Shown one piece after another: positions 30,351 through 43,008 of a DNA stretch of 64,000 bases. Source of the stretch: Candidatus Paraburkholderia kirkii (GTDB lineage Bacteria > Pseudomonadota > Gammaproteobacteria > Burkholderiales > Burkholderiaceae); the NCBI GenBank assembly GCA_001189345.1, contig LFKV01000025.1, forward strand, positions 1 through 64,000, written 5' to 3'. Positions within the stretch are counted from its first letter, which is position 1. The number at the start of each line of letters is the position of its first letter. The position numbers and the translations under genes were made by a program. The notes under the pieces are model-generated. The model saw nothing but the letters and a program-made list of their open reading frames with translations. It made no database searches and was not told the origin of the DNA.

Positions 30351-31041
30351 CAAAATATGCGGTGGAGGCTGGTGCGGGCATGCCCGGCGACGCAGCGCCG
30401 AAAAAGCAGCCCGGCCGCCGTCCTCGTCCTGGCCGTCCGAGCGGGGCGCACGGCGAACAGGTGCGCGCCCGACTGCTCGATATCGCGCTGGAGCTGTTCG
30501 CGCGGCAGGGCATCGGCGAGACGACGCTCGGCGCGATCGCGCGCGAGGCGGGCGTTACGCCTGCGATGGTTCACTATTATTTCAAGACGCGCGATCAGCT
30601 GCTCGACATGCTGATCGACGAGCGTTTCGTGCCTTTGCGCGCCGAGCTCGCGCGCGTGTTCAACGATCCGGAGTCGGAGCCCGCCGAAATCTTGCGGGCG
30701 TTCGTCGAGACGCTCGTCGCGACGGTCGATCGGTATCCGTGGTTCGCGGCGCTGTGGGTGCGCGAGATGATCAGCGAGGGCGGACTCTGCGCCAGCGCAT
30801 GGCGGAGCGTTTCGGCGACCAGCACAAGGAGCGCGCCATCGAGCGCATCGCGGAATGGCAGAAGCAAGGGAAGCTGAATCCGGCGCTGTAGCCGTCGCTC
30901 GTGTTCGCGTCGCTGTTCGGGCTGACGGTGTTTCCGCTCGCGACCTCGTGCTGGCGTCGCGAGGGCGAGCGCGCGCTCGGCTCCGGGCAGCTGGCGCGGC
31001 ACGTCGTGGCGTTGCTGATGAACGGGATTCGGCCTTTCTGA
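30347..31041 (+). pseudogene. TetR-family repressor, frameshift plus nonsense
   Basis: MAKYAVEAGAGMPG, then the helix-turn-helix LLDIALELFARQGIGETTLGAIAREAGVTPAMVHYYFKTRDQLL. The ligand domain shifts frame near 30787 (EMISEGGL, then QRMAERFGDQHKERA). It then meets TAG at 30889 before PSLVFASLFGLTVFPLA and the end at 31041. It probably repressed the divergent exporter. The start lies inside a 14-bp tandem duplication. Confidence 0.8.
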
Positions 31042-31153
31042 CACAACGCAGGCGTTCGCAAGGTTATCCGCGCGGTTAAAATTCGTCCCTCGTTTTGCGC
31101 AAACATGCCGTCCGTCGCGGCGGCGCGCAATCCGCAACAAGAGGAGACGACCG

Positions 31154-32569
31154 ATGGCAACACCCCAAGCGGCGCACGCACCCGCGCCTCCCGTCACCGC
31201 GGGCAGCATTTCCGCACGGCTCGATCGCCTGCCCGCCACGCGCTCCGTGTGGACGCTCATCGTGCTCCTGAGCCTCGGCTTCTTCTTCGAGCTCTACGAT
31301 CTGCTGTACTCCGGCTATGTCGCGCCCGGTCTCGTCAGGAGCGGCATCCTCACGTCGATCACCGCCGGCTTCTTCGGCATGACGGGCGTCGTGAGCTTCA
31401 TCGCGTCGCTGTTCGGCGGGCTGTTCGTCGGCACGATCGCGTGCGGCTTTCTCGCTGACCGCTTCGGCCGCTGCGCGATCTTCACGTATTCGCTGCTCTG
31501 GTATACCGGCGCGAACCTCATCATGGCCTTCCAGGACACAGCGACGGGCCTGAACGTCTGGCGCTTCGTCGCGGGCGTGGGCATCGGCGTGGAGCTGGTG
31601 ACGATCGGCACGTATATCTCCGAGCTGGCGCCGAAGCACATCCGCGGCCGCGCGTTTGCCTGCGAGCAGGCGGTCGGCTTCATGGCGGTGCCGGTCGTCG
31701 CGTTTCTCGCGTATCTGCTCGTGCCGCGCGCGCCGTTCGGCATCGACGGCTGGCGCTGGGTGGTCGTGATCGGCGCGCACGGCGCGCTCTTCGTCTGGTG
31801 GATTCGCCGCACGCTGCCGGAAAGCCCGCGCTGGCTCGCGCAGAAGGGGCGCCTCGACGAAGCCGACCGCGTGATGCGCGCGCTCGAAGAACAAGTCGCG
31901 CGCGAGTACGGCAAGCCGCTTCCGTCGCCCGAGCCCGCGCTCGAAACGGCGCACGGCCGCGGCGCCTTCGCCGACATGTGGAAGCCGCCCTACGGCAGGC
32001 GCGCCGCGATGATGATGATCATTTTAAACGTGTTCCAGACCGTCGGCTTCTACGGCTTCGCGAACTGGGTGCCGACGCTTCTCGTCAAGCAAGGCATCAC
32101 CGTGACCTCGAGCCTCATGTATTCGGGCATCGTCGCGATCGCCGCGCCTGTCGGGCCGCTCATCGGGCTCGTCATGGCCGACCGGATCGAGCGCAAGACG
32201 GCCATCGTCGCAATGGCGGCGGTGAATATCGTCTGCGGATTGCTGTTCAGCCAGTCGGGCAACGCGGCCTTCCTGATCGCGATGGGCGTCGGACTCACGC
32301 TCTCCGGAAACATCATGTCGTACAGCTACCACGCCTATCAGACCGAGCTTTTCCCGACGGGCATCCGGGTGCGCGCGATCGGCTTCGTCTATTCGTGGAG
32401 CCGCTTCTCGGCAATTTTCACCTCGTTCATCATCGCGGCCGTGCTGAAGGGTTTCGGCACGACGGGCGTGTTCGTGTTCATCGCGTCGGCCATGCTGATC
32501 GTCATGGCGGCCATCGGATGCATGGGGCCGAGGACGCGCGATCTGGCGCTCGAGAAGATCTCGCAATGA
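31154..32569 (+). CDS. MFS transporter, metabolite/sugar porter type
   Basis: 471 residues with 12 predicted membrane segments. Motif A GFLADRFGRCAIF is between helices 2 and 3, and the family signature PESPRWLAQKGRLDEADRVM follows helix 6. SYHAYQTELFPTGIRVRAIG precedes helix 11. These are the signatures of the sugar porter/metabolite MFS branch. ATG 31154 follows AAGAGGAGA. It is complete, among neighbours that are all broken. The substrate is not evident. Confidence 0.82.
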   Translation: MATPQAAHAPAPPVTAGSISARLDRLPATRSVWTLIVLLSLGFFFELYDLLYSGYVAPGLVRSGILTSITAGFFGMTGVVSFIASLFGGLFVGTIACGFLADRFGRCAIFTYSLLWYTGANLIMAFQDTATGLNVWRFVAGVGIGVELVTIGTYISELAPKHIRGRAFACEQAVGFMAVPVVAFLAYLLVPRAPFGIDGWRWVVVIGAHGALFVWWIRRTLPESPRWLAQKGRLDEADRVMRALEEQVAREYGKPLPSPEPALETAHGRGAFADMWKPPYGRRAAMMMIILNVFQTVGFYGFANWVPTLLVKQGITVTSSLMYSGIVAIAAPVGPLIGLVMADRIERKTAIVAMAAVNIVCGLLFSQSGNAAFLIAMGVGLTLSGNIMSYSYHAYQTELFPTGIRVRAIGFVYSWSRFSAIFTSFIIAAVLKGFGTTGVFVFIASAMLIVMAAIGCMGPRTRDLALEKISQ

Positions 32570-32666
32570 AGCGAAAGGCCGCCTGAAAAGGTGCCAGTTA
32601 CTGCGTGTTTGCGTTCCGTATGCCAAAATCCGCAGGACTTACCTGATTGGCGGCCGATATTCGAAT

Positions 32667-33580
32667 ATGTCCGACACGCTCAACACACTCGAAGCAGATC
32701 ATGCGATGCGCAACTGGACGTAACGGTCGACGGGGAAGATTCCGATCGGTTCCGACCTGCACAAGCGGCGGATGTTCTGCGAGATGTTGCTGACGACGCA
32801 CAACCCGTACAAGCCCGCGGTCATCGACTGGCCGAAGCTCGATCCGGCCGCGCTGAAGCGCGTGACCTCGCTGCCGATCTGGGATATCGCCGTGCAGACG
32901 GAAGGGCGCGCATCCATTCGTGTCGCGACCTACGCGGGCACCGTCGTCCGCACCTGCGCGAAGCCCTGCGCATGAACGGCGGCGAGGAGGCGCGCCACAA
33001 GCTCGTGCTGTCGAAGCTCGTCGAGGCCTACGGAATCGAGCTCGCGCCCGAGCCGCCGTATTCCGCGCCGGCCGATCCGCTGCGCGCATGGATGCTGACG
33101 GGCTACAGCGAGTGCATCGACAGTTTCTTCGCGTTCGGTCTGTTCGAGGCGGCGCGGCAATCCGGATACTTCCCCGAGGCACTCGTCGAAACCTTCGAGC
33201 CGGTGAAAACCTTCGAGCCGGTGATTCAGGAAGAGGCGCGGCACATTCTTTTCTTCGCGAACTGGGTCGCGTGGTACCGGCGCAGCCTGCCGTGGTATCG
33301 CAAGCCGTGGTTCCTGGCGAAAACCGCGAGCGTCTGATTCTCGCTGATCCGCGACCGCATCTCGCTCGCGCGCGGCTTCGACAGGAGCGGCGCCGCGCAG
33401 GACGCGAACTTCCCCGCCAACGTGGGCGATTCGGTGGCGGGCGAGGTCTCGGTGCGCGTGCTGATCCAGTTCTGTCTGACAGAGAACGACCGCCGCATGG
33501 GCGGCTACGATGCGCGCCTCCTGCGTCCGACGACTGTGCCGAGACTCGCGCGTTTCGCGCTGCGCTTCATCAAGAAGTAA
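32667..33580 (+). pseudogene. Ferritin-like domain protein, multiple stops
   Basis: Starts MSDTLNTLEADHAMRNWT, then TAA at 32721, then KIPIGSDLHKRRMFCEMLL, PYKPAVIDWPKLDP. After a frameshift near 32935 the sequence gives GGEEARHKLVLSKLVEAYGI, and VIQEEARHILFFANWVAWYRR with the paired Glu-x2-His expected of a di-iron four-helix protein. A TGA near 33336 and a further stretch to 33580 follow. An 18-bp in-frame duplication (33189-33224) repeats TFEPVK. The role of the family is unknown. Confidence 0.65.
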
Positions 33581-33586
33581 CGCCCT

Positions 33587-34312
33587 TCACTCCACCGGTT
33601 TCGATGCCCGATCGAACCGGCGCGACGCTTCCTCCACGTCCTGCCGGAACTGCGTGAGCGCGGCCAGTTGCGCATTCGGCGGCTGCAGCGCCGTCCACAA
33701 CACGTCCACGAGTTCGTTCGCCGTTGTCTCGATCTGAGTCTGACTCAGGCGGCGCTTCGCGAGCGTCGCGTCCCACAGCACGTGCTCCATCGGGCCGAAC
33801 ACGAGCGAGCGCAACAGGCGCAGCGGCACGTCTTTGCGCACGTGGCCGAGCGTCTGGCCGCGCGCGAGCACGTCCATGAGCGGCGCGGTATAGCGGCGCT
33901 GCAGCTCCGTGAGCGTGTCGGAGAGATCGTGCTGCTTCGTCCGGCCTTCCGAGAGCACGAGCGCGCAGAGGCCCGTGCCGTTCATCAGCATCAGCCGCAG
34001 GTGCGTTCGGACGATGAACGCGAATTGCTGACGCACCGAGCCCTCGCGCGGCAGGCCGGTTTCGAACGCGTCGATGATTTCGTCGTACCAGTCCGCGATC
34101 ACGCGCGCGCACAGTTCGCGCTTGCCGCTGAAATAGCTGAAGACCGTCGCCTCGGAGATGCCCGCGCGCTGCGCGATCTCGGCGCTGGTCGCGGCGTCGT
34201 AGCCCTTTTCGGCGAAGACGTCGCGCCCCGCCTGCAGGATGTCCTTCACGCGCTGCTGCGATTTGACCCCGGCTGGCGCGCGGCGGCCGGTGGCGGTGGT
34301 TTGCGTCGACAT
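33587..34312 (-). CDS. TetR-family regulator next to the liu operon
   Basis: 241 residues. The N-terminal helix-turn-helix ILQAGRDVFAEKGYDAATSAEIAQRAGISEATVFSYF is followed by a typical all-helical ligand domain; no damage. It is divergent from isovaleryl-CoA dehydrogenase with 176 bp between. It probably controls leucine/isovalerate breakdown, with an acyl-CoA as the likely signal (inferred from position; in pseudomonads the corresponding regulator LiuR is of another family). Confidence 0.75.
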   Translation of the reverse strand: MSTQTTATGRRAPAGVKSQQRVKDILQAGRDVFAEKGYDAATSAEIAQRAGISEATVFSYFSGKRELCARVIADWYDEIIDAFETGLPREGSVRQQFAFIVRTHLRLMLMNGTGLCALVLSEGRTKQHDLSDTLTELQRRYTAPLMDVLARGQTLGHVRKDVPLRLLRSLVFGPMEHVLWDATLAKRRLSQTQIETTANELVDVLWTALQPPNAQLAALTQFRQDVEEASRRFDRASKPVE

Positions 34313-34350
34313 TGTCGGAGACCGTAGCGAAAGAGCCCGCGAAATAAATG

Positions 34351-34363
34351 TGAGCGTAGCTCA
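34351..34363. promoter_or_regulatory. Palindrome between the TetR gene and liuA
   Basis: TGAGC-GTA-GCTCA, a perfect 5-3-5 inverted repeat ten bases upstream of the -35 box. It is a candidate TetR operator. Confidence 0.5.
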
Positions 34364-34372
34364 AAAAACCTA

Positions 34373-34401
34373 TTGACGCCTAGCCGATTTGAGCGTGAAA
34401 T
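34373..34401 (+). promoter_or_regulatory. Sigma-70-type promoter of the liu operon
   Basis: TTGACG, 17-bp spacer, TGAAAT, followed by about 85 bp to the liuA start. The -35 and spacing are near consensus. Confidence 0.6.
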
Positions 34402-34488
34402 CTCCCAATTCCACGTATTTCGGACCGGTGTGAGCAAGACTCATATTTCGGGGCCTGCTGAAAACATCATATCTGGAGGAGACGACCC

Positions 34489-35670
34489 ATGAGTACCGTA
34501 CCCGGCCTCAATTTCGCGTTGGGCGAAGACATCGACATGCTGCGCGACTCGCTGGCCAATTTCGCGGCGAAGGAAATCGCGCTGCGCGCGGGCGAGATCG
34601 ACCACACCGACCAGTTCCCGATGGACCTGTGGAAGAAGCTCGGCGACCTGGGCGTGCTCGGCATGACGGTCTCCGAGGAATACGGTGGCGCGAACATGGG
34701 CTACACCGCGCACATGGTCGCGATGGAGGAGATCTCGCGGGCGTCCGCGTCGGTCGGTCTGTCGTACGGTGCGCACTCGAATCTGTGCGTGAACCAGATT
34801 CATCGCAACGGCACACAAGCGCAAAAGGAGAAGTATCTGCCGAAACTCGTCTCCGGCGAGCACATCGGCGCGCTCGCGATGAGCGAGCCGAACGCGGGCT
34901 CGGACGTCGTCAGCATGAAGCTGCGCGCCGACGAGAAGGGCGATCACTACGTGCTCAACGGCACGAAGATGTGGATCACCAACGGCCCGGACTGCGACAC
35001 GCTCGTTGTCTATGCGAAGACGGACGTCGAAGCGGGACCGCGCGGCATCACGGCGTTCATCGTCGAGAAGGGCATGAAGGGCTTTTCCGTCGCGCAGAAG
35101 CTCGACAAGCTCGGCATGCGCGGCTCGCATACCGGCGAGCTCGTGTTCGAGAACGTCGAGGTGCCGAAGGAGAACATCCTCGGTCAGCTGAACGATGGCG
35201 CGAAAGTGCTGATGAGCGGCCTCGACTACGAGCGCGCCGTGCTTGCGGGCGGCCCCACCGGCATCATGCTCGCATGCATGGACGCGGTCGTGCCGTACAT
35301 CCACGATCGCAAGCAGTTCGGGCAGACGATCGGCGAGTTCCAGCTGATCCAGGGCAAGGTCGCCGACATGTACTCGACGCTGCAGGCGTGCCGCGCGTAT
35401 CTCTACGCGGTCGGTCGCCAGCTCGACACGCTCGGCTCGGACCATGTGCGCCAGGTGTGCAAGGATTGCGCGGGCGTGATTCTCTACACCGCCGAAAAGG
35501 CGACCTGGATGGCCGGCGAAGCCATCCAGATCCTCGGCGGCAACGGCTACATCAACGAGTATCCGGTCGGCCGGCTGTGGCGCGACGCCAAGCTCTACGA
35601 GATCGGCGCGGGCACGAGCGAGATCCGCCGCATGCTGATCGGCCGCGAATTGTTCGCCGAGACGGCCTGA
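34489..35670 (+). CDS. liuA: Isovaleryl-CoA dehydrogenase
   Basis: 393 residues, full length, no damage. Acyl-CoA dehydrogenase features: [32 protein letters not shown] (FAD/substrate loop), [32 protein letters not shown] with the Glu expected for isovaleryl-CoA enzymes, and C-terminal [22 protein letters not shown]. It oxidises isovaleryl-CoA to 3-methylcrotonyl-CoA, passing electrons to ETF. GGAGGAG precedes the ATG. It is the first gene of an operon with both methylcrotonyl-CoA carboxylase subunits. Confidence 0.93.
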   Translation: MSTVPGLNFALGEDIDMLRDSLANFAAKEIALRAGEIDHTDQFPMDLWKKLGDLGVLGMTVSEEYGGANMGYTAHMVAMEEISRASASVGLSYGAHSNLCVNQIHRNGTQAQKEKYLPKLVSGEHIGALAMSEPNAGSDVVSMKLRADEKGDHYVLNGTKMWITNGPDCDTLVVYAKTDVEAGPRGITAFIVEKGMKGFSVAQKLDKLGMRGSHTGELVFENVEVPKENILGQLNDGAKVLMSGLDYERAVLAGGPTGIMLACMDAVVPYIHDRKQFGQTIGEFQLIQGKVADMYSTLQACRAYLYAVGRQLDTLGSDHVRQVCKDCAGVILYTAEKATWMAGEAIQILGGNGYINEYPVGRLWRDAKLYEIGAGTSEIRRMLIGRELFAETA

Positions 35671-35681
35671 GGGCGCGCGTC

Positions 35682-37286
35682 ATGGCGATCATCGAATCGA
35701 AGCTGAATCCGCGTGGCGAGGAATTCCGCACCAATGCGCAAGCGCTCGAAGCGCTCGTCGCGGACCTGAAGGAGAAAGTCGCGAAGATCGCGGAAGGTGG
35801 CGGGCAGGCCGCACGCGATCGTCACGTATCGCGCAACAAGCTGCTGCCGCGCGACCGCATCGCGCAACTGCTCGATCCCGGCACGCCGTTCCTGGAGCTG
35901 TCGCAGCTCGCCGCGTACGGCATGTACGGCGACGACGCGCCGGGCGCGGGCATCATCACGGGCATCGGGCGCATCGCGGGGCAGGAGTGCGTGGTCGTCT
36001 GCAACGACGCGACGGTCAAGGGCGGCACGTACTATCCCGTCACCGTGAAGAAGCACTTGCGCGCGCAGGAAATCGCGGAGCAGAACCGGCTGCCGTGCGT
36101 GTATCTCGTCGATTCGGGCGGCGCGAATCTGCCGAACCAGGACGACGTATTCCCCGACCGCGATCACTTCGGCCGCATCTTCTACAACCAGGCGAACATG
36201 TCGGCGCAGGGCATCGCGCAGATCGCGGTGGTGATGGGTTCGTGCACCGCCGGCGGCGCGTACGTGCCCGCGATGAGCGACGAGTCGATCATCGTCAGGA
36301 ATCAGGGCACCATCTTTCTCGGCGGCCCGCCGCTGGTGAAGGCCGCGACGGGCGAAGAGGTCAGCGCCGAAGATCTCGGCGGCGGCGACGTGCATACGCG
36401 TCTCTCGGGTGTCGCCGACCATCTCGCGCAGAACGATGCGCATGCGCTCGGCATCGCGCGCAGCATCGTCGGCAATCTGAATCGCGTGAAGACGCCGACG
36501 CTCGCGCTCAAGGAGCCGCCGCCGCGCTACGATCCGCAGAGCGTGTACGGCGTGATTCCGGTCGACACGCGTAAGCCCTTCGACGTGCGCGAGGTGATCG
36601 CGCGTATCGTCGACGATTCCGCGTTCGACGAGTTCAAGGCGCACTACGGCACGACGCTCGTCACCGGCTTCGCGCACATCTGGGGGCATCCGGTCGGCAT
36701 CGTCGCGAACAACGGCATCCTGTTTAGCGAGTCGGCCCTGAAGGGCGCGCACTTCATCGAACTGTGCTGCCAGCGCAAGATTCCGCTCGTGTTCCTGCAG
36801 AACATCACGGGCTTCATGGTCGGCCGCAAGTACGAGAACGAGGGCATCGCGCGCAACGGCGCGAAGATGGTGACCGCGGTCGCCACCGCGAAGGTGCCGA
36901 AGTTTACCGTGATCATCGGCGGCTCGTTCGGCGCGGGCAACTACGGCATGTGCGGCCGCGCGTATTCGCCGCGCTTCCTGTGGATGTGGCCGAACGCGCG
37001 CATCTCGGTGATGGGCGGCGAGCAGGCCGCGTCCGTGCTCGCGACCGTGCGGCGCGACGGCATCGAGAAGAAGGGCGGCACGTGGTCGAAGGAGGAAGAA
37101 GAGGCGTTCAAGGCGCCGATCCGCGACCAGTACGAGATGCAGGGGCATCCGTACTACGCGAGCGCGCGCCTGTGGGACGACGGCGTGATCGATCCCGCGC
37201 AGACGCGCGACGTGCTGGGCCTGGGTCTCGCCGCGACGATGAATGCGCCCGTCGAAGACACGCGCTTCGGCGTGTTCCGCATGTAA
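35682..37286 (+). CDS. liuB: Methylcrotonyl-CoA carboxylase, carboxyltransferase (beta) subunit
   Basis: 534 residues. [57 protein letters not shown] and [23 protein letters not shown] are diagnostic of the MCC beta subunit within the biotin carboxyltransferase family. It transfers CO2 from carboxybiotin to 3-methylcrotonyl-CoA. The start lies 11 bp after the liuA stop. Intact. Confidence 0.93.
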   Translation: MAIIESKLNPRGEEFRTNAQALEALVADLKEKVAKIAEGGGQAARDRHVSRNKLLPRDRIAQLLDPGTPFLELSQLAAYGMYGDDAPGAGIITGIGRIAGQECVVVCNDATVKGGTYYPVTVKKHLRAQEIAEQNRLPCVYLVDSGGANLPNQDDVFPDRDHFGRIFYNQANMSAQGIAQIAVVMGSCTAGGAYVPAMSDESIIVRNQGTIFLGGPPLVKAATGEEVSAEDLGGGDVHTRLSGVADHLAQNDAHALGIARSIVGNLNRVKTPTLALKEPPPRYDPQSVYGVIPVDTRKPFDVREVIARIVDDSAFDEFKAHYGTTLVTGFAHIWGHPVGIVANNGILFSESALKGAHFIELCCQRKIPLVFLQNITGFMVGRKYENEGIARNGAKMVTAVATAKVPKFTVIIGGSFGAGNYGMCGRAYSPRFLWMWPNARISVMGGEQAASVLATVRRDGIEKKGGTWSKEEEEAFKAPIRDQYEMQGHPYYASARLWDDGVIDPAQTRDVLGLGLAATMNAPVEDTRFGVFRM

Positions 37287-37299
37287 TCACGGGGAAGCC

Positions 37300-39293
<1,994 letters not shown>

Positions 39294-39297
<4 letters not shown>

Positions 39298-39820
39298 TGC
39301 CCTGACTTCGGCGGCGTGCCGAGCAGCGTGCTTTCGCTCTCGGCGCGCACGAGAATCTCCACGCGCCGGTTCAGCGCGCGGCCTTGCGCCGTGTCGTTGC
39401 CGGCGAGCGGCCGCAGCCAGCCCATGCCTCTGGTCGTGATGCGCTCGGCCGGCACGCCGCGCGCGATGAGCGCGTGCGCGACCGCCTCGGCGCGCGCCTC
39501 GGACAGCTTGCGGTTATAGCCGAGCGAGCCTTCGTTGTCGGTATGGCCTTCGATCAGAATGGGCCGCATGCTGCGCTTCAACGCCTCGGCCACGCGATCG
39601 GGCATCGGCGACCGGCCTCGCGGATGACGGATTCGTCCGTGTCGAAGAGCGGCGCTTCGGGCAGCCGGATCTCGACGCCGCCCTTGACCGGCAACACGGT
39701 GATGCCGTATTGCGCGTTCAACCGATCTTCCTTCGACCGGTCGAGATCCGTCGAATATCCGGCGAGCAGCGCGAGCGTCATGCACGCCGCGACTGTCGTC
39801 TGCCAAGCCCTTCCCGCCAT
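39294..39820 (-). pseudogene. OmpA-family (peptidoglycan-binding) protein, frameshifted, lipobox Cys lost
   Basis: N-terminus MAGRAWQTTVAACMTLALLAGYSTDLD has the shape of a lipoprotein signal, but the expected Cys of LAGC is Tyr (TGC to TAC). VLPVKGGVEIRLPEAPLFDTDE follows. Near 39613 a frameshift separates this from the OmpA domain ILIEGHTDNEGSLGYNRKLSEARAEAV and RPLAGNDTAQGRALNRRVEI, which is otherwise intact. It would tether the outer membrane to peptidoglycan. Two independent lesions mark it as dead. Confidence 0.8.
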
Positions 39821-40008
39821 ACCAAGATTCCCTGCGTCGATGCCGAGTCTCGATTATAGGGAGCACGAATCGTGTCTTTGTAAAGAACATTGCATGGACC
39901 GCGCCCGTGAAGTGGAATGATTCGTGCGCGACTACAATGCAGACGAACGTTTCCAGATTCGCTATTCATGGATCAATGCGACTGGATCACCACGAGGCGC
40001 CCCCACCC

Positions 40009-41070
40009 ATGCAGACCCATCCGCGCAACGACATGACACCGGACTCGTCCGAGCGCACGCGCAAGATGCAGCGCACGGCTTCGGCCGCGCTCTATGCGGT
40101 GCTCGTGCTGATCGCCGTGTACACGGCGCGCACCTTCATTCCGGCGGTCGTATGGGCGAGCGTGATCGCGATCGCGCTGTGGCCCGCGCTGGGCTGGCTC
40201 GAGCAGCGGCCGATCTTCAAGCGGAGCCGCATTGCGGTGGCGGTCTTCCTGACCGCGGCGATCGGTCTGCTTTTCGTGGTACCGTTCTTCATCGTGGCGG
40301 CGCAGACGGTCGCCGAGGCGCACGACATGCTCCGCTGGTTTCACGACGCATTGCGCAACGGCATTCCGGCGCCTTCCTTCATCGAGCATCTGCCGATGGG
40401 CTCGCAGCAGGTCGCGCGCTGGTGGCAAGAGAATCTGGCGACGCCGCTCGAGTCCTCGCCCGCGGTGAAGAACCTCCACAGCGCGACGGTCGTCGCGATG
40501 ACGCGTCACTTCGGCGGGCGCGTCGTGCATGGCTTCGTCGTGTTCGGCTTCATGCTGATGACGCTCTTCTTCGTGTTCCAGGCGGGCTCGAGGCTCGGCG
40601 AGCAACTGCTTGCAGGCTCGCGCCGCGCGTTCGGCTCGGACGGCGCGGCGCTCGTGCGGCGCATGGCCGAATCGGTGCGCAGCACCGTGGTGGGGCTCGT
40701 CGTCGTGGGACTGGGCGAGGGCGCGCTGCTCGGGATCGCCTACGTGGCGACCGGCGTGCCGCACGCCACCTTGCTCGGCATGCTGACGGCGGTCGCGGCG
40801 ATGCTACCGTTCTGCGCGCCGATCGTGTTTCTCGGCTCGGCGCTATGGCTGCTGGCGCAGGGATCGATGATCGCCGCGGCGAGCGTCGCCGTGTTCGGGT
40901 TGATTGTGGTGTTCGTGGCGGAGCACTTCGTGCGGCCGGTGCTGATCGGCGGCTCGGCGCGACTGCCGTTCCTGCTCGTGCTGTTCGGGATTCTGGGCGG
41001 CGCGGAGACCTTCGGGCTCATCGGGCTGTTCATCGGCCCGGCGCTGATGACGATTCTCGTCGTACTGTAG
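40009..41070 (+). CDS. AI-2E family (PerM/YdiK-type) membrane permease
   Basis: 353 residues from MQTHPRNDMTPDSSERTRKM; an in-frame ATG at 39976 is an alternative. About seven or eight membrane segments, with the C-terminal FGILGGAETFGLIGLFIGPALM loop that defines this family. Members export autoinducer-2, indole or ions in different bacteria, so the role is open. The frame ends VVL-stop with TAG at 41068. Reading TAG as TGG would add WVDWVRD before the next stop, so the last few residues may have been lost. The core is intact. Confidence 0.75.
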   Translation: MQTHPRNDMTPDSSERTRKMQRTASAALYAVLVLIAVYTARTFIPAVVWASVIAIALWPALGWLEQRPIFKRSRIAVAVFLTAAIGLLFVVPFFIVAAQTVAEAHDMLRWFHDALRNGIPAPSFIEHLPMGSQQVARWWQENLATPLESSPAVKNLHSATVVAMTRHFGGRVVHGFVVFGFMLMTLFFVFQAGSRLGEQLLAGSRRAFGSDGAALVRRMAESVRSTVVGLVVVGLGEGALLGIAYVATGVPHATLLGMLTAVAAMLPFCAPIVFLGSALWLLAQGSMIAAASVAVFGLIVVFVAEHFVRPVLIGGSARLPFLLVLFGILGGAETFGLIGLFIGPALMTILVVL

Positions 41071-41185
41071 GTGGATTGGGTGCGAGACTGATGTCCTGCG
41101 ACGGAGCACCGGAAGAGGCTCCCGCTTGCGCTGCGCCCGGCATCGGCAGACGATCCGTGGCGTAGGCCGAACCCGCCGGACCGAA

Positions 41186-41490
41186 TCAGGCGCGCTCCTG
41201 CACGCACACCCACGGCGACAGCACGACCGCCCACAGTTCCGGATCGCGCGCGGCAGATCGGCGGCGGTCTCGGCCTGCATGCGCTCGATCAGGCCGGCGG
41301 AAAGCCACTGGGCGACCTGCTGCGTGTCGTCGTTGGCGACGGCTTCCGCGACGCTCACGAGATCCAGATCGCCCTTGACCCAGATGAGCACGCCCTTCGC
41401 GAAGAAGCGCTCCAGTTCGGACCAGCCGATCTGGGCGGTTTCACCGAGGAGCTTGGCGTAGAGCGGGCTGGGCGTGGGAGCGTCGGACAT
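41186..41490 (-). pseudogene. DUF2288 protein, frameshifted near the C-terminus
   Basis: Starts MSDAPTPSPLYAKLLGETAQ, then IGWSELERFFAKGVLIWVKGDLDLVSVAEAVANDD, the DUF2288 pattern. After AADLPRA one base is missing (near 41243) and the genuine end, DPELWAVVLSPWVCVQERA-stop, falls in the next frame. The shifted frame runs on to 40843 without meaning. Function unknown. Confidence 0.7.
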
Positions 41491-41577
41491 GAGCGTAAAG
41501 CGAAAAAAAACGAAAAGCGTCCGACACTATAGCGCAGTGCCGGACGCCTTCGTTTCAAACAATTGTTGCGAGACTTT

Positions 41578-42194
41578 TTACAGGTCGAAGAAAACCGTCT
41601 CGTTCGCCCCGCGCAGAGGGATGTCGAAGCGATAGATCGTGCCCGACGAGCCCGGCTTGGCCGAGCCGCCCGCCTCGCGCCTGGCGATGAGCGTATGACG
41701 GCGCTCGGCCAGCACGCTCTGCAGCACGGCGTCCTTCGCGTTGGCTTCGGTTTCGTCCTCGAAGTAGATGCGGGTGTAGGCGTGCAGCAGCATGCCGCGC
41801 ATCAGCACGATGACGTCGAGATGCGGCGCGGAATCGTCGGCGGTCTTGCCCGGCTTCACCGTGTCGACGATGAAGCGCAGCTTCGGATCCGTGCCCGTGC
41901 CCACGCGGGCGAAGCCGCGAAAGCCCGATTCGCGCGCTTCCTGCACGTTCTGCACGTAGCGGCCGTTCGCGTCGGCCTGGGCGACTTCGATCAGCGCGTC
42001 GTTGACGGGCCTGCCTTCGGCGTCGTACACGTTGCCGACGACTGCGATGTGCTCGCCCGGCACCTCACGGTCCGCCGCCGATGCGGTGAAGAGGCCTTCA
42101 GGTCGAAGTTATACTGCTCGGAAACCAGGCCGTAGGCGAAGTACGGTCCGACGGTCTGCGAAGGGGTCTGTTTCAGCGTGGTCATGTCGTTCAT
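41578..42194 (-). pseudogene. pcaG: Protocatechuate 3,4-dioxygenase alpha subunit, one-base deletion
   Basis: The start ATGA overlaps the pcaH stop. MTTLKQTPSQTVGPYFAYGLVSEQYNFDLK is typical PcaG. Near 42098 a G is missing from a run (AAGGCC for AAGGGCC), and the rest (PGEHIAVVGNVYDAEGRPV, AQADANGRY, PHLDVIVLMRGMLLHAYTRIYF, FDIPLRGANETVFFDL) sits in the next frame. PcaG shapes the substrate pocket; without it PcaH is inactive. A sequencing error at the G run is possible. Confidence 0.85.
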
Positions 42195-42892
42195 TCCGTC
42201 GGCGTTTGGTCCGGGCCGCGCAGCACGATGTCGAATTCGTAGCCGAGCGCGTAGCCTTCCTGGGTCGTATCGATCGAGAAGCGCGACACGAGACGGTTGC
42301 GCGCATGCTCGGGAATGCCCTGGAAGATCGGATCGAGTTCCAGCAGGGGATCGCCCGGGAAGTACATCTGCGTGACGAGACGCGAGCCGAAATATTCGCC
42401 GAAGAGCGAGAAATGGATGTGGTTCGGACGCCAGGCGTTCATGTGATTGTCCCACGGATACGCGCCCGGCTTGATCGTCATGAAGCGGTAGCGACCTTCG
42501 TCGTCGGTGAGGCAGCAGCCCGCGCCGAGGAAGTTCGGGTCGAACGGCGCGTCGTGCTGGTCGGCCTTGTGGACGTAGCGGCCCGCGGCGTTCGCCTGCC
42601 ACACTTCCACGAGCGTGTTGCGCACCGGGCGGCCGCCTTCGTCGAGCACGCGGCCCGTCACGATGATGCGCTCGCCGAGCGGCTCGCCGTTCTTGGCGGC
42701 GTTGCGGGTGAGGTCGTTGTCGAGCGTGCCCAGATCGTCGGCGCCGTAGACCGGAACACGGCGGTTGCGCAGGTTTTCCTTCAGCGGAACGAGCGGCAGG
42801 CCGGGGCTGCGCAGGATCGACGACTTGTAGCCCGGCGACAGGTACGGCGGATGGGATTCCCAATCGCGCGGCGTGAGGATAGGGGAGGTCAT
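42191..42892 (-). CDS. pcaH: Protocatechuate 3,4-dioxygenase beta subunit
   Basis: 233 residues, complete. GRVLDEGGRPVRNTLVEVWQANAAGRYVHKADQHDAPFDPNFLGAG and GRYRFMTIKPGAYPW, NHIHFSLFG contain the two Tyr and two His that bind the non-haem Fe(III) in this subunit. With PcaG it opens the ring of protocatechuate to 3-carboxymuconate (beta-ketoadipate pathway). It is divergent from a pcaQ relic; the 116-bp gap would hold the operator. Confidence 0.9.
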   Translation of the reverse strand: MTSPILTPRDWESHPPYLSPGYKSSILRSPGLPLVPLKENLRNRRVPVYGADDLGTLDNDLTRNAAKNGEPLGERIIVTGRVLDEGGRPVRNTLVEVWQANAAGRYVHKADQHDAPFDPNFLGAGCCLTDDEGRYRFMTIKPGAYPWDNHMNAWRPNHIHFSLFGEYFGSRLVTQMYFPGDPLLELDPIFQGIPEHARNRLVSRFSIDTTQEGYALGYEFDIVLRGPDQTPTE

Positions 42893-43008
42893 GGCGACTG
42901 TCTCCTGTTTTTGTGGAAGTTGAATAGGATGTTTCTGACGGCTACGTTATAGAACGACGCAAGTTATGGAAAATGAATGTTTCGTGCCATCTTGCATAAC
43001 GGATCGTC

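Noticed and set aside
35595..37148. 517-codon minus-strand frame opposite liuB (and a 718-codon one opposite liuD)
   Set aside because: Antisense shadows of highly biased codons; the protein-like features are all on the plus strand.
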